Assembly (NCBI GenBank): GCA_038326025.1
Contig: JBBQJP010000018.1
Coordinates: forward strand, 1-64,000
Source of the DNA: CAISIP01 sp038326025
Lineage (GTDB): Bacteria; Pseudomonadota; Gammaproteobacteria; Burkholderiales; Burkholderiaceae_C
Reading direction: 5' to 3'
DNA: 64,000 bases
In this document: in pieces, positions 1-7,501 of the stretch
Position numbering within the stretch: the stretch's first letter is position 1
Layout: every line of letters starts with the position of its first letter
Position numbers and translations under genes: made by a program
The notes under the pieces: model-generated
The model's input: only the letters and a program-made list of their open reading frames with translations
Databases searched by the model: none
What the model was told of the DNA's origin: nothing

Positions 1-355
1 CACCAAAATGTGGCACGCTTTACCCAAAGGCTTCAACCATTTCGTTACCTCCATAGTTGCTCCGGGTGCTTCCGGCTGGAGCTTTGGCCGGGTGGGCCTC
101 TCACCCACTGGAAAGTGCCGCCTTGTCACGGCGCACACTGAACCCGGTCATACGACTTTTCGATCTGCCTGCTCCACAGCGGCCATTGAAGGTGCAGTCG
201 GGCGATCTGCAATGTGGCGATCAGATCGATCATTGGCGCATCTGGCCGGCGCGATCAACCGCGAGAAATCGGACGCCGCGGTTCGAACGCTGTCGTTCGG
301 CGCTTTAGCGCCCGACCCATTGCGAAAAGATCATCGTAGGAAGACACTCAGCCAC
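1..355. other. gene-poor stretch at window start
   Basis: No convincing gene is seen. The reading frame of the downstream cyclase gene stays open through this stretch, but its translation lacks any recognisable domain. A better start with a Shine-Dalgarno-like AGGAAG (338-343) lies at 356. The stretch contains short G+C-rich self-complementary segments near 90-150 that I could not assign. Confidence 0.5.
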
Positions 356-1684
356 ATGCCTCCTGAAACTCGCTACGCCAAAAGTGACGATGTCCACATC
401 GCCTATCAGGTGCTCGGCGAGGGTCCAATCGACATTTTGTTTGTGCCGGGATTCGTTTCCAACGTCGAAGCAGCGTGGCAGTTGCGTGAGATGAATGCGT
501 TTTTCCAGCGTCTCGCGTCGTACTGCCGTCTGATCTTGTTCGACAAGCGAGGCACAGGCATGTCGGACCGGGGCTCTCAAATATTCACGCTTGAGCAGCG
601 CATGCACGATGTGCAGGCGGTCCTGGATGCTGTAGGCTCTGAGCGGGCGACGTTGTTCGGAATTTCCGAAGGCGGTCCGATGTCTCTTCTTTATTCCGCG
701 ACGTACCCGGAGCGAACTTCAGCGCTCATCCTATATGGGTCCTATGCTAAACGGGCATGGGCGCCGGACTATCCATTTGGCTGGAAGAGCGAGCAATGGG
801 AACGGGTGCTTGGAAATTTCGAACGCAATTGGGGCACGCCGAAGGGAGTGGATCTGAATATGTGGGCGCCCAGCATTGCGCGCGAAGAGGATTCCGCCAA
901 TCGCGTAGCGTCGTACTTCCGCGCCGCGGCGAGCCCCGGTGCTGCGGTTGCAGTTATGAAAATGAACCGCGAGATCGACGTCCGTCAGGTGTTGCCTTCG
1001 ATCCAAGTGCCGACTCTGATTCTGCACCGCACCGCGGAACGGGTATCTGAGGTCGAACATGCGCGCTACATGGCGCAACATATCCCGGGCGCGAAATTGG
1101 TCGAGTTACCGGGCGAGGATCACGTGCCCTGGATCGGCGATCAGGACAAACTGCTGGATGAGGTCGAAGAGTTTGTGACCGGAGCGCGCCAGGCGCACGA
1201 ACTCGAGCGCGTTCTGGTGACCGTGTTGTTCGTGGACATCGCAAGCTCGACCGAGCGCGTTGCAGCGATCGGTGATCGCGCCTGGCGCGGACTGCTCGAA
1301 GCGTTCCAGGCCAAGGTGCGCGAGATTCTGCGGCAGTACCGTGGACAGGAAATCGACACGGCGGGCGATGGATTTCTCGCGGCGTTTGACGGACCGGCAC
1401 GAGGGATTCGCTGCGCCAGCGCAATCCGCGACGCCGTGCGCGCGATCGGCGTCGAGGTGCGCTGTGGCCTGCATACGGGAGAATGCGAGCGCAGTGGCGA
1501 GAAGTTCGCTGGCATTGCGGTGCACACAGGCGCACGCGTTGCCGGGTTGGCCGCTGTAGGGGAGGTTTTGGTATCGCAGACGGTACGCGATCTGGTGGCC
1601 GGCTCCGGCCTCACATTCGAGACCCGCGGCATTCATGAATTGAAGGGCGTACCGGGGGAGTGGCAGCTATTCGGCGTCAGCTAG
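356..1684 (+). CDS. alpha/beta hydrolase fused to class III adenylate/guanylate cyclase domain
   Basis: The 442-residue protein has two domains. Residues about 1-270 are an alpha/beta hydrolase with a nucleophile elbow GISEGG (Ser104) and a late His256 in GEDHVPW. Residues about 285-442 are a class III nucleotide cyclase catalytic domain. The two metal-binding aspartates are present (Asp294 in FVDIASST and Asp338 in DTAGDGF), followed by RCGLHTGE and a VAGLAAVGEVLVS segment. Such fusions are known in actinobacteria and rhizobia; the hydrolase substrate is unknown, and the cyclase would make cAMP or cGMP in the cytoplasm. I chose the ATG at 356 because homology begins there (ETRYAKSDDVHIAYQ) and AGGAAG precedes it by 12 bases; the frame is open back to position 8. 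There is no signal peptide or membrane helix. It stands alone in the accessory region beside the tRNA. Confidence 0.85.
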   Translation: MPPETRYAKSDDVHIAYQVLGEGPIDILFVPGFVSNVEAAWQLREMNAFFQRLASYCRLILFDKRGTGMSDRGSQIFTLEQRMHDVQAVLDAVGSERATLFGISEGGPMSLLYSATYPERTSALILYGSYAKRAWAPDYPFGWKSEQWERVLGNFERNWGTPKGVDLNMWAPSIAREEDSANRVASYFRAAASPGAAVAVMKMNREIDVRQVLPSIQVPTLILHRTAERVSEVEHARYMAQHIPGAKLVELPGEDHVPWIGDQDKLLDEVEEFVTGARQAHELERVLVTVLFVDIASSTERVAAIGDRAWRGLLEAFQAKVREILRQYRGQEIDTAGDGFLAAFDGPARGIRCASAIRDAVRAIGVEVRCGLHTGECERSGEKFAGIAVHTGARVAGLAAVGEVLVSQTVRDLVAGSGLTFETRGIHELKGVPGEWQLFGVS

Positions 1685-1764
1685 CAACGGCGTGCTCGTG
1701 CTTTCGAGGCGCCGGGCGACCGCCTTGGGCCGATGGCCACACTCAAAAAGCGGCTCTTGATCGG

Positions 1765-1784
1765 CAACTTGCAATTGCAAGTTG
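1765..1784. repeat. perfect 20-bp palindrome
   Basis: CAACTTGCAA is followed directly by its reverse complement with no spacer. It lies 80 bases after the cyclase gene, with no gene start close by on either strand. It has the form of a dimeric-regulator site, but nothing nearby says what would bind it. Confidence 0.5.
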
Positions 1785-2053
1785 ACTAACGTATTGCAGC
1801 ATTTTTTGTAAGACGGCAAACTCTGCACTGCCGAGATTGGTCGCGCTCCGTTGCCGACATTCAGCCCGAGCGGCGGGTTCCGAGAAAGTCATCCGGCCGG
1901 ACAAGACTGACAAGCGACGTTCGAATTTCGGAACTTCTGGCTCCAGAGCGGCGGTTCAGGTATGCCGTGGACTGTCGGCAATGTGACGCGAATTTCAGCA
2001 ATTCGAGCACCCGCGAGCGGCCAGGAGCCGTCGCACACAGCCAGCGGCTTCGA

Positions 2054-2083
2054 GGCGAGCTCAAGATCATTGCGGCGATCCTT
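2054..2083 (+). pseudogene. IS91-type transposase C-terminal scrap (copy 1)
   Basis: Thirty bases translate to GELKIIAAIL. The same peptide occurs in the better-preserved remnant at 5164-5380, where it continues into the family's usual C-terminus. The match stops abruptly at both ends, so only a fragment is left. Confidence 0.5.
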
Positions 2084-2106
2084 TGCAAGGACACCCTACT
2101 TTTGAC

Positions 2107-2853
2107 TCACAGCAGGTTCTTCGCACACCGAAAGCCGATATAGACCACCGCCGTCTCGGCGGGCTTGGACTGAAGGTGATCGCGGTGCATCTGCGCCGCG
2201 CCGTACCACCATGAACCGCCGCGCGTGGGGCGGGCCCCGTCGGTGCCGCCGTCGGTCCATTCCCAGGCGTTGGCGCCCATCTCGAACAGGCCGTTGACGC
2301 CCGCTTTGGTGCTGCCGGTGGGCGCATGGCCGCGCCCGCGGGTGGTGATGGTGGGGTTGGCATAGGCGGCGGGCGTCGGCGCCGCGCCGCAGTCGCCCAA
2401 GCAATTGGCGCCCAGGGGGCTGCTCCCGGTGGGGTAGGGGTAGGTCTGTCCGTTCTTGAGTCCGGCCGGTGGCGGCGCTCGCCGTTCGGTGTAGGCGGCT
2501 TCCATCCATTCGGCATCGCTGGGCAGGCGCTGGCCGGCCCATTGGCAATAGGCGCGGGCTTCCGCAAAACTGATGTGAACGGCGGGCTCGCTCTCGCTGG
2601 CCTGCAGGCCGAAGGGCGTGCGCCATGTCCAGCCTTTGCGCTGCACCCATCCGCCTTCATAGGTGCTGCCGCCGCCAGCTTTTTCAGCCGCGGTCACGAC
2701 CCCTGTGGCCTGCGCGTAACGGGCAAACTGCGCGATACTGACCTCTTTGCGGTCGATCGCGAAACCCCGGATGGGTTGCATGTCATCGCCCTGCGCGTGC
2801 GCCCAAGGCGTGAAGGCGAGCCAGACCAGCAGGGGAATGAACGAATTGCGCAT
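2107..2853 (-). CDS. secreted formylglycine-generating-enzyme-like (SUMF1 domain) protein
   Basis: The 248-residue protein starts with a signal peptide (hydrophobic FIPLLVWLAF, cleavage near AHAQ), so it is predicted to be exported. The rest is one FGE/SUMF1-fold domain, recognised from EARAYCQWAGQRLPSDAEW, then FEMGANAWEWTDG, RGGSWWYG and a terminal IGFRCAKN. True formylglycine-generating enzymes carry two cysteines in the last part. Here the position after GGSW is not Cys and only the Cys of FRCAKN remains. Sulfatase activation is therefore unlikely, and it may be a structural or substrate-binding member of the fold. No sulfatase gene is in the window. It lies between two IS91-type scraps and reads opposite to them. 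Confidence 0.85.
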   Translation of the reverse strand: MRNSFIPLLVWLAFTPWAHAQGDDMQPIRGFAIDRKEVSIAQFARYAQATGVVTAAEKAGGGSTYEGGWVQRKGWTWRTPFGLQASESEPAVHISFAEARAYCQWAGQRLPSDAEWMEAAYTERRAPPPAGLKNGQTYPYPTGSSPLGANCLGDCGAAPTPAAYANPTITTRGRGHAPTGSTKAGVNGLFEMGANAWEWTDGGTDGARPTRGGSWWYGAAQMHRDHLQSKPAETAVVYIGFRCAKNLL

Positions 2854-3312
2854 GACCGGATTTTGATCAAAACCCGATAACCCTGCGGCGCGGGCCGGAC
2901 TGCCGGACGCATCAGCTGAGCACGGCTGCTCAAGCGGGTCTTCGATAACGATTTGCAGCGCTGCTCAAAGCGCGTCGAATCCGCAGACCTTGCAACGCGA
3001 TCTGCCCCAGGCTCGCACACCGCGGGCCACGTCAGCCAAGGTGCCACCTGGCGCACCCGGAGCCCTGGGACAAAGGCTCAACCCGATGAACCGACTTGCA
3101 GCAGCAAGCGCCATCGGTGCCAATGCCGCGTGCCGCGGCGGCCAGAAAGAAGACCTCGGTACAAGACGAGTGGTGTCCCGTGTCCCTTGTGGTTCCCGCA
3201 GCGCCCAGGCGTTCGGGACGGACAGAAACGCTAACCAGACCTCTACACACCAGCGACGACGAACGGATACCAAGGGCAACAGACAGACAGGAGGAGACCC
3301 AGCAGCAAGAGA
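2854..3312. other. gene-poor mosaic stretch
   Basis: No gene is supported. An IS91-type transposase scrap is at 2908-2964 (plus strand). The rest up to the broken monooxygenase is unrecognised, with an AGGAGGAGA purine run at 3289-3297 that resembles a ribosome binding site but sits rather far from the ATG at 3313. Confidence 0.45.
2908..2964 (+). pseudogene. IS91-type transposase scrap (copy 2) with in-frame stop
   Basis: The plus strand reads RIS-stop-ARLLKRVFDNDLQRC. This matches RINWARLLKRVFEIDMQRC of the remnant at 5164-5380, with the conserved Trp codon changed to TGA. Homology is lost after the last Cys. It lies downstream of the copy 1 scrap although its peptide belongs upstream of it in the protein, so the two come from separate or rearranged copies. 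Confidence 0.6.
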
Positions 3313-3673
3313 ATGACGCAATCTAAACCCGAACCATGGCGGCCGCATTGCGTGGCTGGGCGACGCGGCGCATCCGATGCGCCCGTACCTGGCGCAGGGC
3401 GCGGGCATGGCGATTGAAGACGCAGCCGAACTGGGTCGCAGCTTCGCAGCAGTCGATGAGTCAGGCGCCGGTGTCGAGGCCGCACTGCAGCGCTATGCGG
3501 TGAATCGCTGGGAGCGCTGCGCGCAGGTGCAGGCTCGCGCGGAGCGCAATGGCCGCATTTTCCACGCGACGGGCCTGGTGCGCTGGGGCAGGGACTGGTC
3601 GATGCGCCTCCTCGGAGAGCAACTGCTGGACCAGGCATGGCTCTATCGCGCCGATGTCGCGCGCAAGTTTTAG
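3313..3673 (+). pseudogene. FAD-dependent monooxygenase, internally deleted/truncated
   Basis: From 3335 the frame reads GGRIAWLGDAAHPMRPY, then QGAGMAIEDAAELG, and runs to a TAG at 3671-3673. This is the second FAD-binding (GD) motif and the C-terminal part of group A flavoprotein monooxygenases of the salicylate-hydroxylase type, normally about 380-400 residues. Only about 113 residues remain; the N-terminal GxGxxG dinucleotide fold is missing. An ATG at 3313 reading MTQSKPE is in another frame and could be the original start, which would mean an out-of-frame internal deletion; that part is inference. The protein cannot work without its N-terminal FAD domain. Confidence 0.75.
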
Positions 3674-3733
3674 AGTCGTGAGTCACAAATTCGCAGACTT
3701 GGTGAATTTTCTCGATCGGGCATTGCTCCTAAA

Positions 3734-4744
3734 ATGGTTGACATGGAGCATTGGAGACTGGCATCGGCGGCGCGCAGGCGCGCGCTGCAAGTAATGGCGG
3801 CACTGCCGTTCCACGCGGCCGTTTTTGCGCAAGGCGAGCGCCGCGTGCGGCGCATCGGGTATCTCACACTGGGGACGATCGACAGTTCACGTGTCACGCA
3901 AGAACTGCTGCGCCAATCGCTCTCCAAACTTGGTCTGCGTGAGGGCGACAACCTGTCGATTGACTGGAAATTCGCCCAAGGTGATGTGGTGAAGTTGCCC
4001 GCGCTCGCCGCGGAACTCGTCGCGTCAAATGTCGAGCTTATCGTGGCGGCATTCAGTCAGGCGATTGTCGCTGCCCATGCCGCTACCCGAACCATTCCCA
4101 TTGTGATGCTCGGCGCGCTCGCCCCGGTCGAGATGGGCCTCGTTGCCAGCCTTTCCAGGCCGGGCGGCAACCTCACCGGCACCAATTACTTCTCCCCCGA
4201 AATGACCGGCAAGATCCTGGGCATCCTGGCCGAGGTTACACCAGCGCCACGCCGAGTCGCCGTGCTGCGGAATCCGGACACGCCCGGTGTTGAGCGTTAC
4301 AAGCCTGTCTACGATCATGCAGCCAAGACTTTGGGGCTGCAGCTGGTGTATTTCGATGTCCGCACGTCGGACCAGATCGCCCCAACGCTAGCGGCAATTG
4401 CCGCAAGCCATTCGCAGGCGCTGTACATCACAGGCGACTCCGTGATCAATCCGTCAATCCGCGAGATTGCAGGGTTCGCGTTACGCCAAAGGATGGTGTC
4501 AATCGGCACTGCACTCGTCCACGTCCGCGACGGCGCGTTGATGTATTACGGCCCGGACTTTCCGATGATGGTCGAACGGGTGGCCGTGTTCACGCGGCGC
4601 ATCTTGTCTGGGGCGGCGCCGGCGGACCTGCCGGTCGAAGACCCGGTCAAATTCGAGCTCGTGGTGAACCAAAAGACCGCGAGGGCGCTGTCCCTGGAAT
4701 TGCCCCGATCCATCATTCTTGCGACCGACAGGTTCATTGAGTAA
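3734..4744 (+). CDS. orphan ABC transporter substrate-binding protein (ABC_sub_bind type)
   Basis: The 336-residue protein belongs to the periplasmic substrate-binding family PF04392. The mature part begins near RRVRRIGYLTLG, followed by GLREGDNLSIDWKFAQG, LAAELVASNVELIVA, SRPGGNLTGTNYFSPEMTGK and a GALMYYGPDFPMMVERVA segment. The N-terminus (SAARRRALQVMAAL, cleavage near AVFAQ) looks like an export signal with several arginines. No permease or ATPase gene is adjacent, which is common for this family in Burkholderiales, and the ligand is unknown. ATG codons at 3734 and 3743 are both possible; neither has a good ribosome binding site. Confidence 0.85.
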   Translation: MVDMEHWRLASAARRRALQVMAALPFHAAVFAQGERRVRRIGYLTLGTIDSSRVTQELLRQSLSKLGLREGDNLSIDWKFAQGDVVKLPALAAELVASNVELIVAAFSQAIVAAHAATRTIPIVMLGALAPVEMGLVASLSRPGGNLTGTNYFSPEMTGKILGILAEVTPAPRRVAVLRNPDTPGVERYKPVYDHAAKTLGLQLVYFDVRTSDQIAPTLAAIAASHSQALYITGDSVINPSIREIAGFALRQRMVSIGTALVHVRDGALMYYGPDFPMMVERVAVFTRRILSGAAPADLPVEDPVKFELVVNQKTARALSLELPRSIILATDRFIE

Positions 4745-6146
4745 GCGGGGGCGCTGTGGTGGCCGTGGGGCAGCAGTACGCGCAGGTAGTAGCTGGAACA
4801 TGACTCCACAGTTCTGCTCACGACACTAGAGGTTGGTGCGCAGCTTCCAGATTTCCGGGAACAGCACCACATCGGCGCATAGGAATTTCAAACGCCCTGG
4901 ATGCGGCCAGACGCGGCCGGGGAACGATCTGTAGTGGCCTGAAACGCCTGGATTGGGTGACCGGATCGGGTGACAGCGCCGTCGGGTTGTGATGGCCAGA
5001 CGCCAGGCGAGTCCTTGACCGTACACAAATCGGCTCTTTCGGCTACGGCCTCTGGGTGAATCCTGACTTGGGCAGCCTCGCGCTGACATGGCGCGCAACG
5101 CCACCGGCGGCTGCGGTTTGGCGGTGCAGCCTGTGTCGATGTATTTCCGAAGCACGGCGCGGCTCAAGCGGCGAAGTCTTGCCCCGCCTCGCGCACCCTA
5201 CCCTTGGGCGGCGGCTGCGGATCAAGCCCCAGGTGAGCAAGGATCTTCTGGATCACCGGCCGCTTCAGGATGGCGGCGATGATCTTGAGCTCCCCGGCGG
5301 AGTTCCCCGGCGCCGCAGTTCGGGCAGCGCTGCATGTCGATCTCAAACACCCGCTTGAGCAGCCGGGCCCAGTTGATGCGCGCAGTCCGCTACGACGGTC
5401 AGCAACGGGTCGATAGCTGGCCCATACGAACGGCGGGTGACCGGCACCCAAAATCATGCAACTGGACCGCCGCATTGCGGGCATTGGTGGGCGACTCTTT
5501 ACGCTGCACAAGAGCCCGTCAGCCAAGAAAGCTTGCGTCTCCGATTGAACGACCGCTCCTGATTTTCAGGGACCGGCGAATGCCCCAAATGGATCAGCGC
5601 CGGCAATGACCGCTCAGGAGAACTCGTCTGAAATTTCTGGCTCATGGCGAATGACGGCTCACGCTGCGAACCGGGTCCACAACTTCCTGGATACCCGACG
5701 CTCAATTTTGTCGGTCGGCTTCGGAGCAAGTTGACCGGCTCCAGAAGTCTGGGTCCCGACCTTCGCCTATTGGAACTGCCCGCTCCAAACCTGACGTTCG
5801 CACCTATGGACTGACCGTCAGAAATGCGGCGACAATCTCGTCATCTGGAGCACCTGCACCCGGCCATCAAGAGTCGTTTGCCAACGGCAGCTTTATGGAA
5901 TCCCATGGGGGCATTCCCTCGCTATTGGCCATGAGTTAGCCAATCGATAGGTTGGCGTCTGACAGGCGATTGAGAAGCCGTGCTCGGTTTGAGAACGTCC
6001 GAGGTCACCACTTGGGGTTCTGCGTGCAAGCCAACAGCCGGCAACCTTTACGGGCGCGCGGGACACGCTTTTTGAAGCGCCTCTGAGCCTCTGAGCTGGG
6101 GCTGGTGCGGCGCAGAACCAGTGGAATCGTGGTAATCCGACAATTA
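4745..6146. other. 1.4-kb gene-poor stretch with one IS remnant
   Basis: Apart from the IS91-type remnant at 5164-5380, no frame here shows a recognisable domain. The short open frames on both strands are arginine- and proline-rich, as expected from non-coding high-G+C DNA. The stretch ends at the left end of the IS630-type element and looks like decayed mobile DNA. Confidence 0.5.
5164..5380 (-). pseudogene. IS91-type transposase C-terminal remnant, frameshifted
   Basis: On the minus strand, one frame reads RINWARLLKRVFEIDMQRCPNCGAG. A second frame continues GELKIIAAILKRPVIQKIL, then HLGLDPQPPPKGR, and ends DFAA-stop (stop at 5164-5166). This is the zinc-binding CPNC segment and C-terminus of IS91-family (Y2) transposases. 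About 13 extra bases near 5295-5310, an imperfect repeat of the preceding bases, separate the frames. The catalytic Tyr domain upstream is absent, so this is a dead fragment. Confidence 0.75.
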
Positions 6147-6174
6147 CTCATAAGTCAGTAATTTAGCCGACAAA
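6144..6174. repeat. left terminal inverted repeat of IS630-type element
   Basis: It begins TTACTCATAAGTCAG and matches the reverse complement of 7221-7251 at 27 of 31 positions. Confidence 0.85.
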
Positions 6175-7248
6175 TTGTGGAACTTGCGCGCATCAGTGTT
6201 GTCCAATCTGGCATGAAACGAGACGGACGGATTCTGGCCCACAACACCCTTGAAGAGATGCGCGTCCTGGCGGTGCAGCGGATGAATGAGGGTGAACATC
6301 CTGCGGCAGTTGCAGCCTCCTTTGGCTTGCACCGTTCGTGGGCCTACAAGTGTCTTGCGACAAGTAAGGGACGCGGCCGGGGTCTCAAGGCGTTGCGCTC
6401 GACCAAGGGCACTGGACGCCCTCGCAAACTCAGTGCAGCCCAAGAGCGTCAGGTATTTCGGTGGGTCAATGGCAAGAGCCCTTACCAGTACGGATTCGAC
6501 TTCGGCCTTTGGACCCGCCAAATCGTGCGCGAGCTTTTGATCCAGCGCTTTGACGTGCAACTCTCGTTGGCCTCCATCGGTGCGATGCTGGCCCGATTGG
6601 GTCTGACTGCGCAAAAGCCCTTGGAACGCGCCTACCAGCGCGACCCCGAGGCGATAGAGCGCTGGAAGACCGACACATTCCCGGCCATTGCTGCACAGGC
6701 CAAGGATATTGGGGCCGACATCTTCTTCTGGGACGAATCCGGCTTCAGGGCCGACTCGGTACACGGCAAGACCTGGGGCCTGAAAGGCCAAACGCCCGTT
6801 GTTGAACGCCCCGGCCAGCGCCAGAGCATTAGCGCCGCATCTGCGGTCAACGCCAAAGGGGCGTTCTGGTTTGCGACTTACCAGGGGGCGCTCACGGGCG
6901 AGTTGTTCGTCGAGTTGTTGGGAAAACTGATGTACCGGAGAAAGAAACCAGTGCACTTGGTTGTCGATGGCTTGCCGGCGCACAAGAAGGCCATAGTCAA
7001 GGAACACATCGCCAGCACACAGGGCAAGCTCACCATGCATTTCTTGCCGGGCTACGCGCCAGACCTCAATCCGGACGAACTGGTATGGAGTCACACGAAG
7101 CGAACCGGCGTGGCGCGATCTCCTTTGAAGGCAGGAGAGAAACTTCGGCCCCGTGTTGACGCACAACTCCAGGCCATCGCGGACGACAAAGATCTTGTGC
7201 GCTCTTTCTTCAGACATCCTTCTGTCGCCTATATTTCTGACTTATGAG
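6147..7248 (+). mobile_element. IS630-family insertion sequence, apparently intact
   Basis: The 1102-bp element is bounded by inverted repeats whose outer parts are identical (CTCATAAGTCAG), and it is flanked by TA on both sides (6145-6146 and 7249-7250), the usual IS630/Tc1 target duplication. The repeats match at 27 of 31 positions when the flanking bases are counted. The single transposase gene fills almost the whole element, and its stop codon lies inside the right repeat. The good repeat match and intact gene suggest a fairly recent insertion compared with the IS91-type debris. Confidence 0.85.
6177..7247 (+). CDS. IS630-family transposase
   Basis: The protein has 356 residues from GTG 6177, or 344 from ATG 6213. 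It has an N-terminal helix-turn-helix (VAASFGLHRSWAYKCL) and a C-terminal DDE domain. The acidic triad is visible as Asp in FFWDESGF, Asp in VDGLPAHK and Glu in DLNPDELVW. It cuts and pastes the element at TA sites. The ATG at 6213 (MKRDGRIL) fits the usual family start; the GTG at 6177 gives a longer form that begins just inside the left repeat. There are no frameshifts or missing residues, so the enzyme may be active. Confidence 0.9.
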   Translation: MELARISVVQSGMKRDGRILAHNTLEEMRVLAVQRMNEGEHPAAVAASFGLHRSWAYKCLATSKGRGRGLKALRSTKGTGRPRKLSAAQERQVFRWVNGKSPYQYGFDFGLWTRQIVRELLIQRFDVQLSLASIGAMLARLGLTAQKPLERAYQRDPEAIERWKTDTFPAIAAQAKDIGADIFFWDESGFRADSVHGKTWGLKGQTPVVERPGQRQSISAASAVNAKGAFWFATYQGALTGELFVELLGKLMYRRKKPVHLVVDGLPAHKKAIVKEHIASTQGKLTMHFLPGYAPDLNPDELVWSHTKRTGVARSPLKAGEKLRPRVDAQLQAIADDKDLVRSFFRHPSVAYISDL

Positions 7249-7251
7249 TAA
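7221..7251. repeat. right terminal inverted repeat of IS630-type element
   Basis: This is the reverse complement of 6144-6174 with four mismatches. It contains the last codons and TGA stop of the transposase. Confidence 0.85.
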
Positions 7252-7339
7252 ATCAAGGAAAGTCTTGCGCTTGCCGGATGCTGACGACTAGCATCGATTT
7301 GCAAGTGGTGGGCTGCGCGGTGGGCTGCGGACCTCAAAA

Positions 7340-7380
7340 ATTGAAAAACCCCAAGTGAATCAATCACTTGGGGAATTTTT
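7340..7380 (-). terminator. intrinsic terminator after tRNA-Ser
   Basis: A perfect 10-bp stem (7349-7358 with 7364-7373) closes a 5-base loop. On the minus strand it is followed by TTTTTC and a second T run, as expected for termination of the lysC/tRNA transcript. An AATTTTT on the plus side could make it bidirectional. Confidence 0.85.
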
Positions 7381-7381
7381 C

Positions 7382-7474
7382 TGGCGGAAACGGAGGGATT
7401 CGAACCCTCGATGAGGCTCTACACCCCATACTCCCTTAGCAGGGGAGCACCTTCGGCCACTCGGTCACGTTTCC
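7382..7474 (-). tRNA. tRNA-Ser (anticodon GCT)
   Basis: The 93-base gene folds as a class II tRNA. The acceptor is GGAAACG paired with CGTTTCC, the anticodon loop is CTGCTAA with a GCT anticodon (reads AGC/AGU), there is a long serine-type variable arm, the T loop contains GGTTCGAATCC, and the 3' CCA is encoded. It lies 27 bases after lysC and just before a terminator. Its 3' end faces the accessory DNA, a typical island integration position. Confidence 0.95.
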
Positions 7475-7501
7475 GTTTTTTTCAAAACTGGCGGGATTAT
7501 C

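Larger units (their letters stand above)
1685..2106. other. gene-poor stretch with palindrome and IS91-type scrap
   Basis: No gene is supported in these 422 bases. They hold a perfect 20-bp palindrome (1765-1784) and, at 2054-2083 on the plus strand, a ten-residue match to the C-terminal region of IS91-type transposases (GELKIIAAIL). The rest is unrecognised. Confidence 0.5.

Noticed and set aside
6144..7217. A 357-codon minus-strand open frame across the IS630-type element
   Set aside because: The transposase with its DDE residues is on the plus strand; the opposite frame has no domain.
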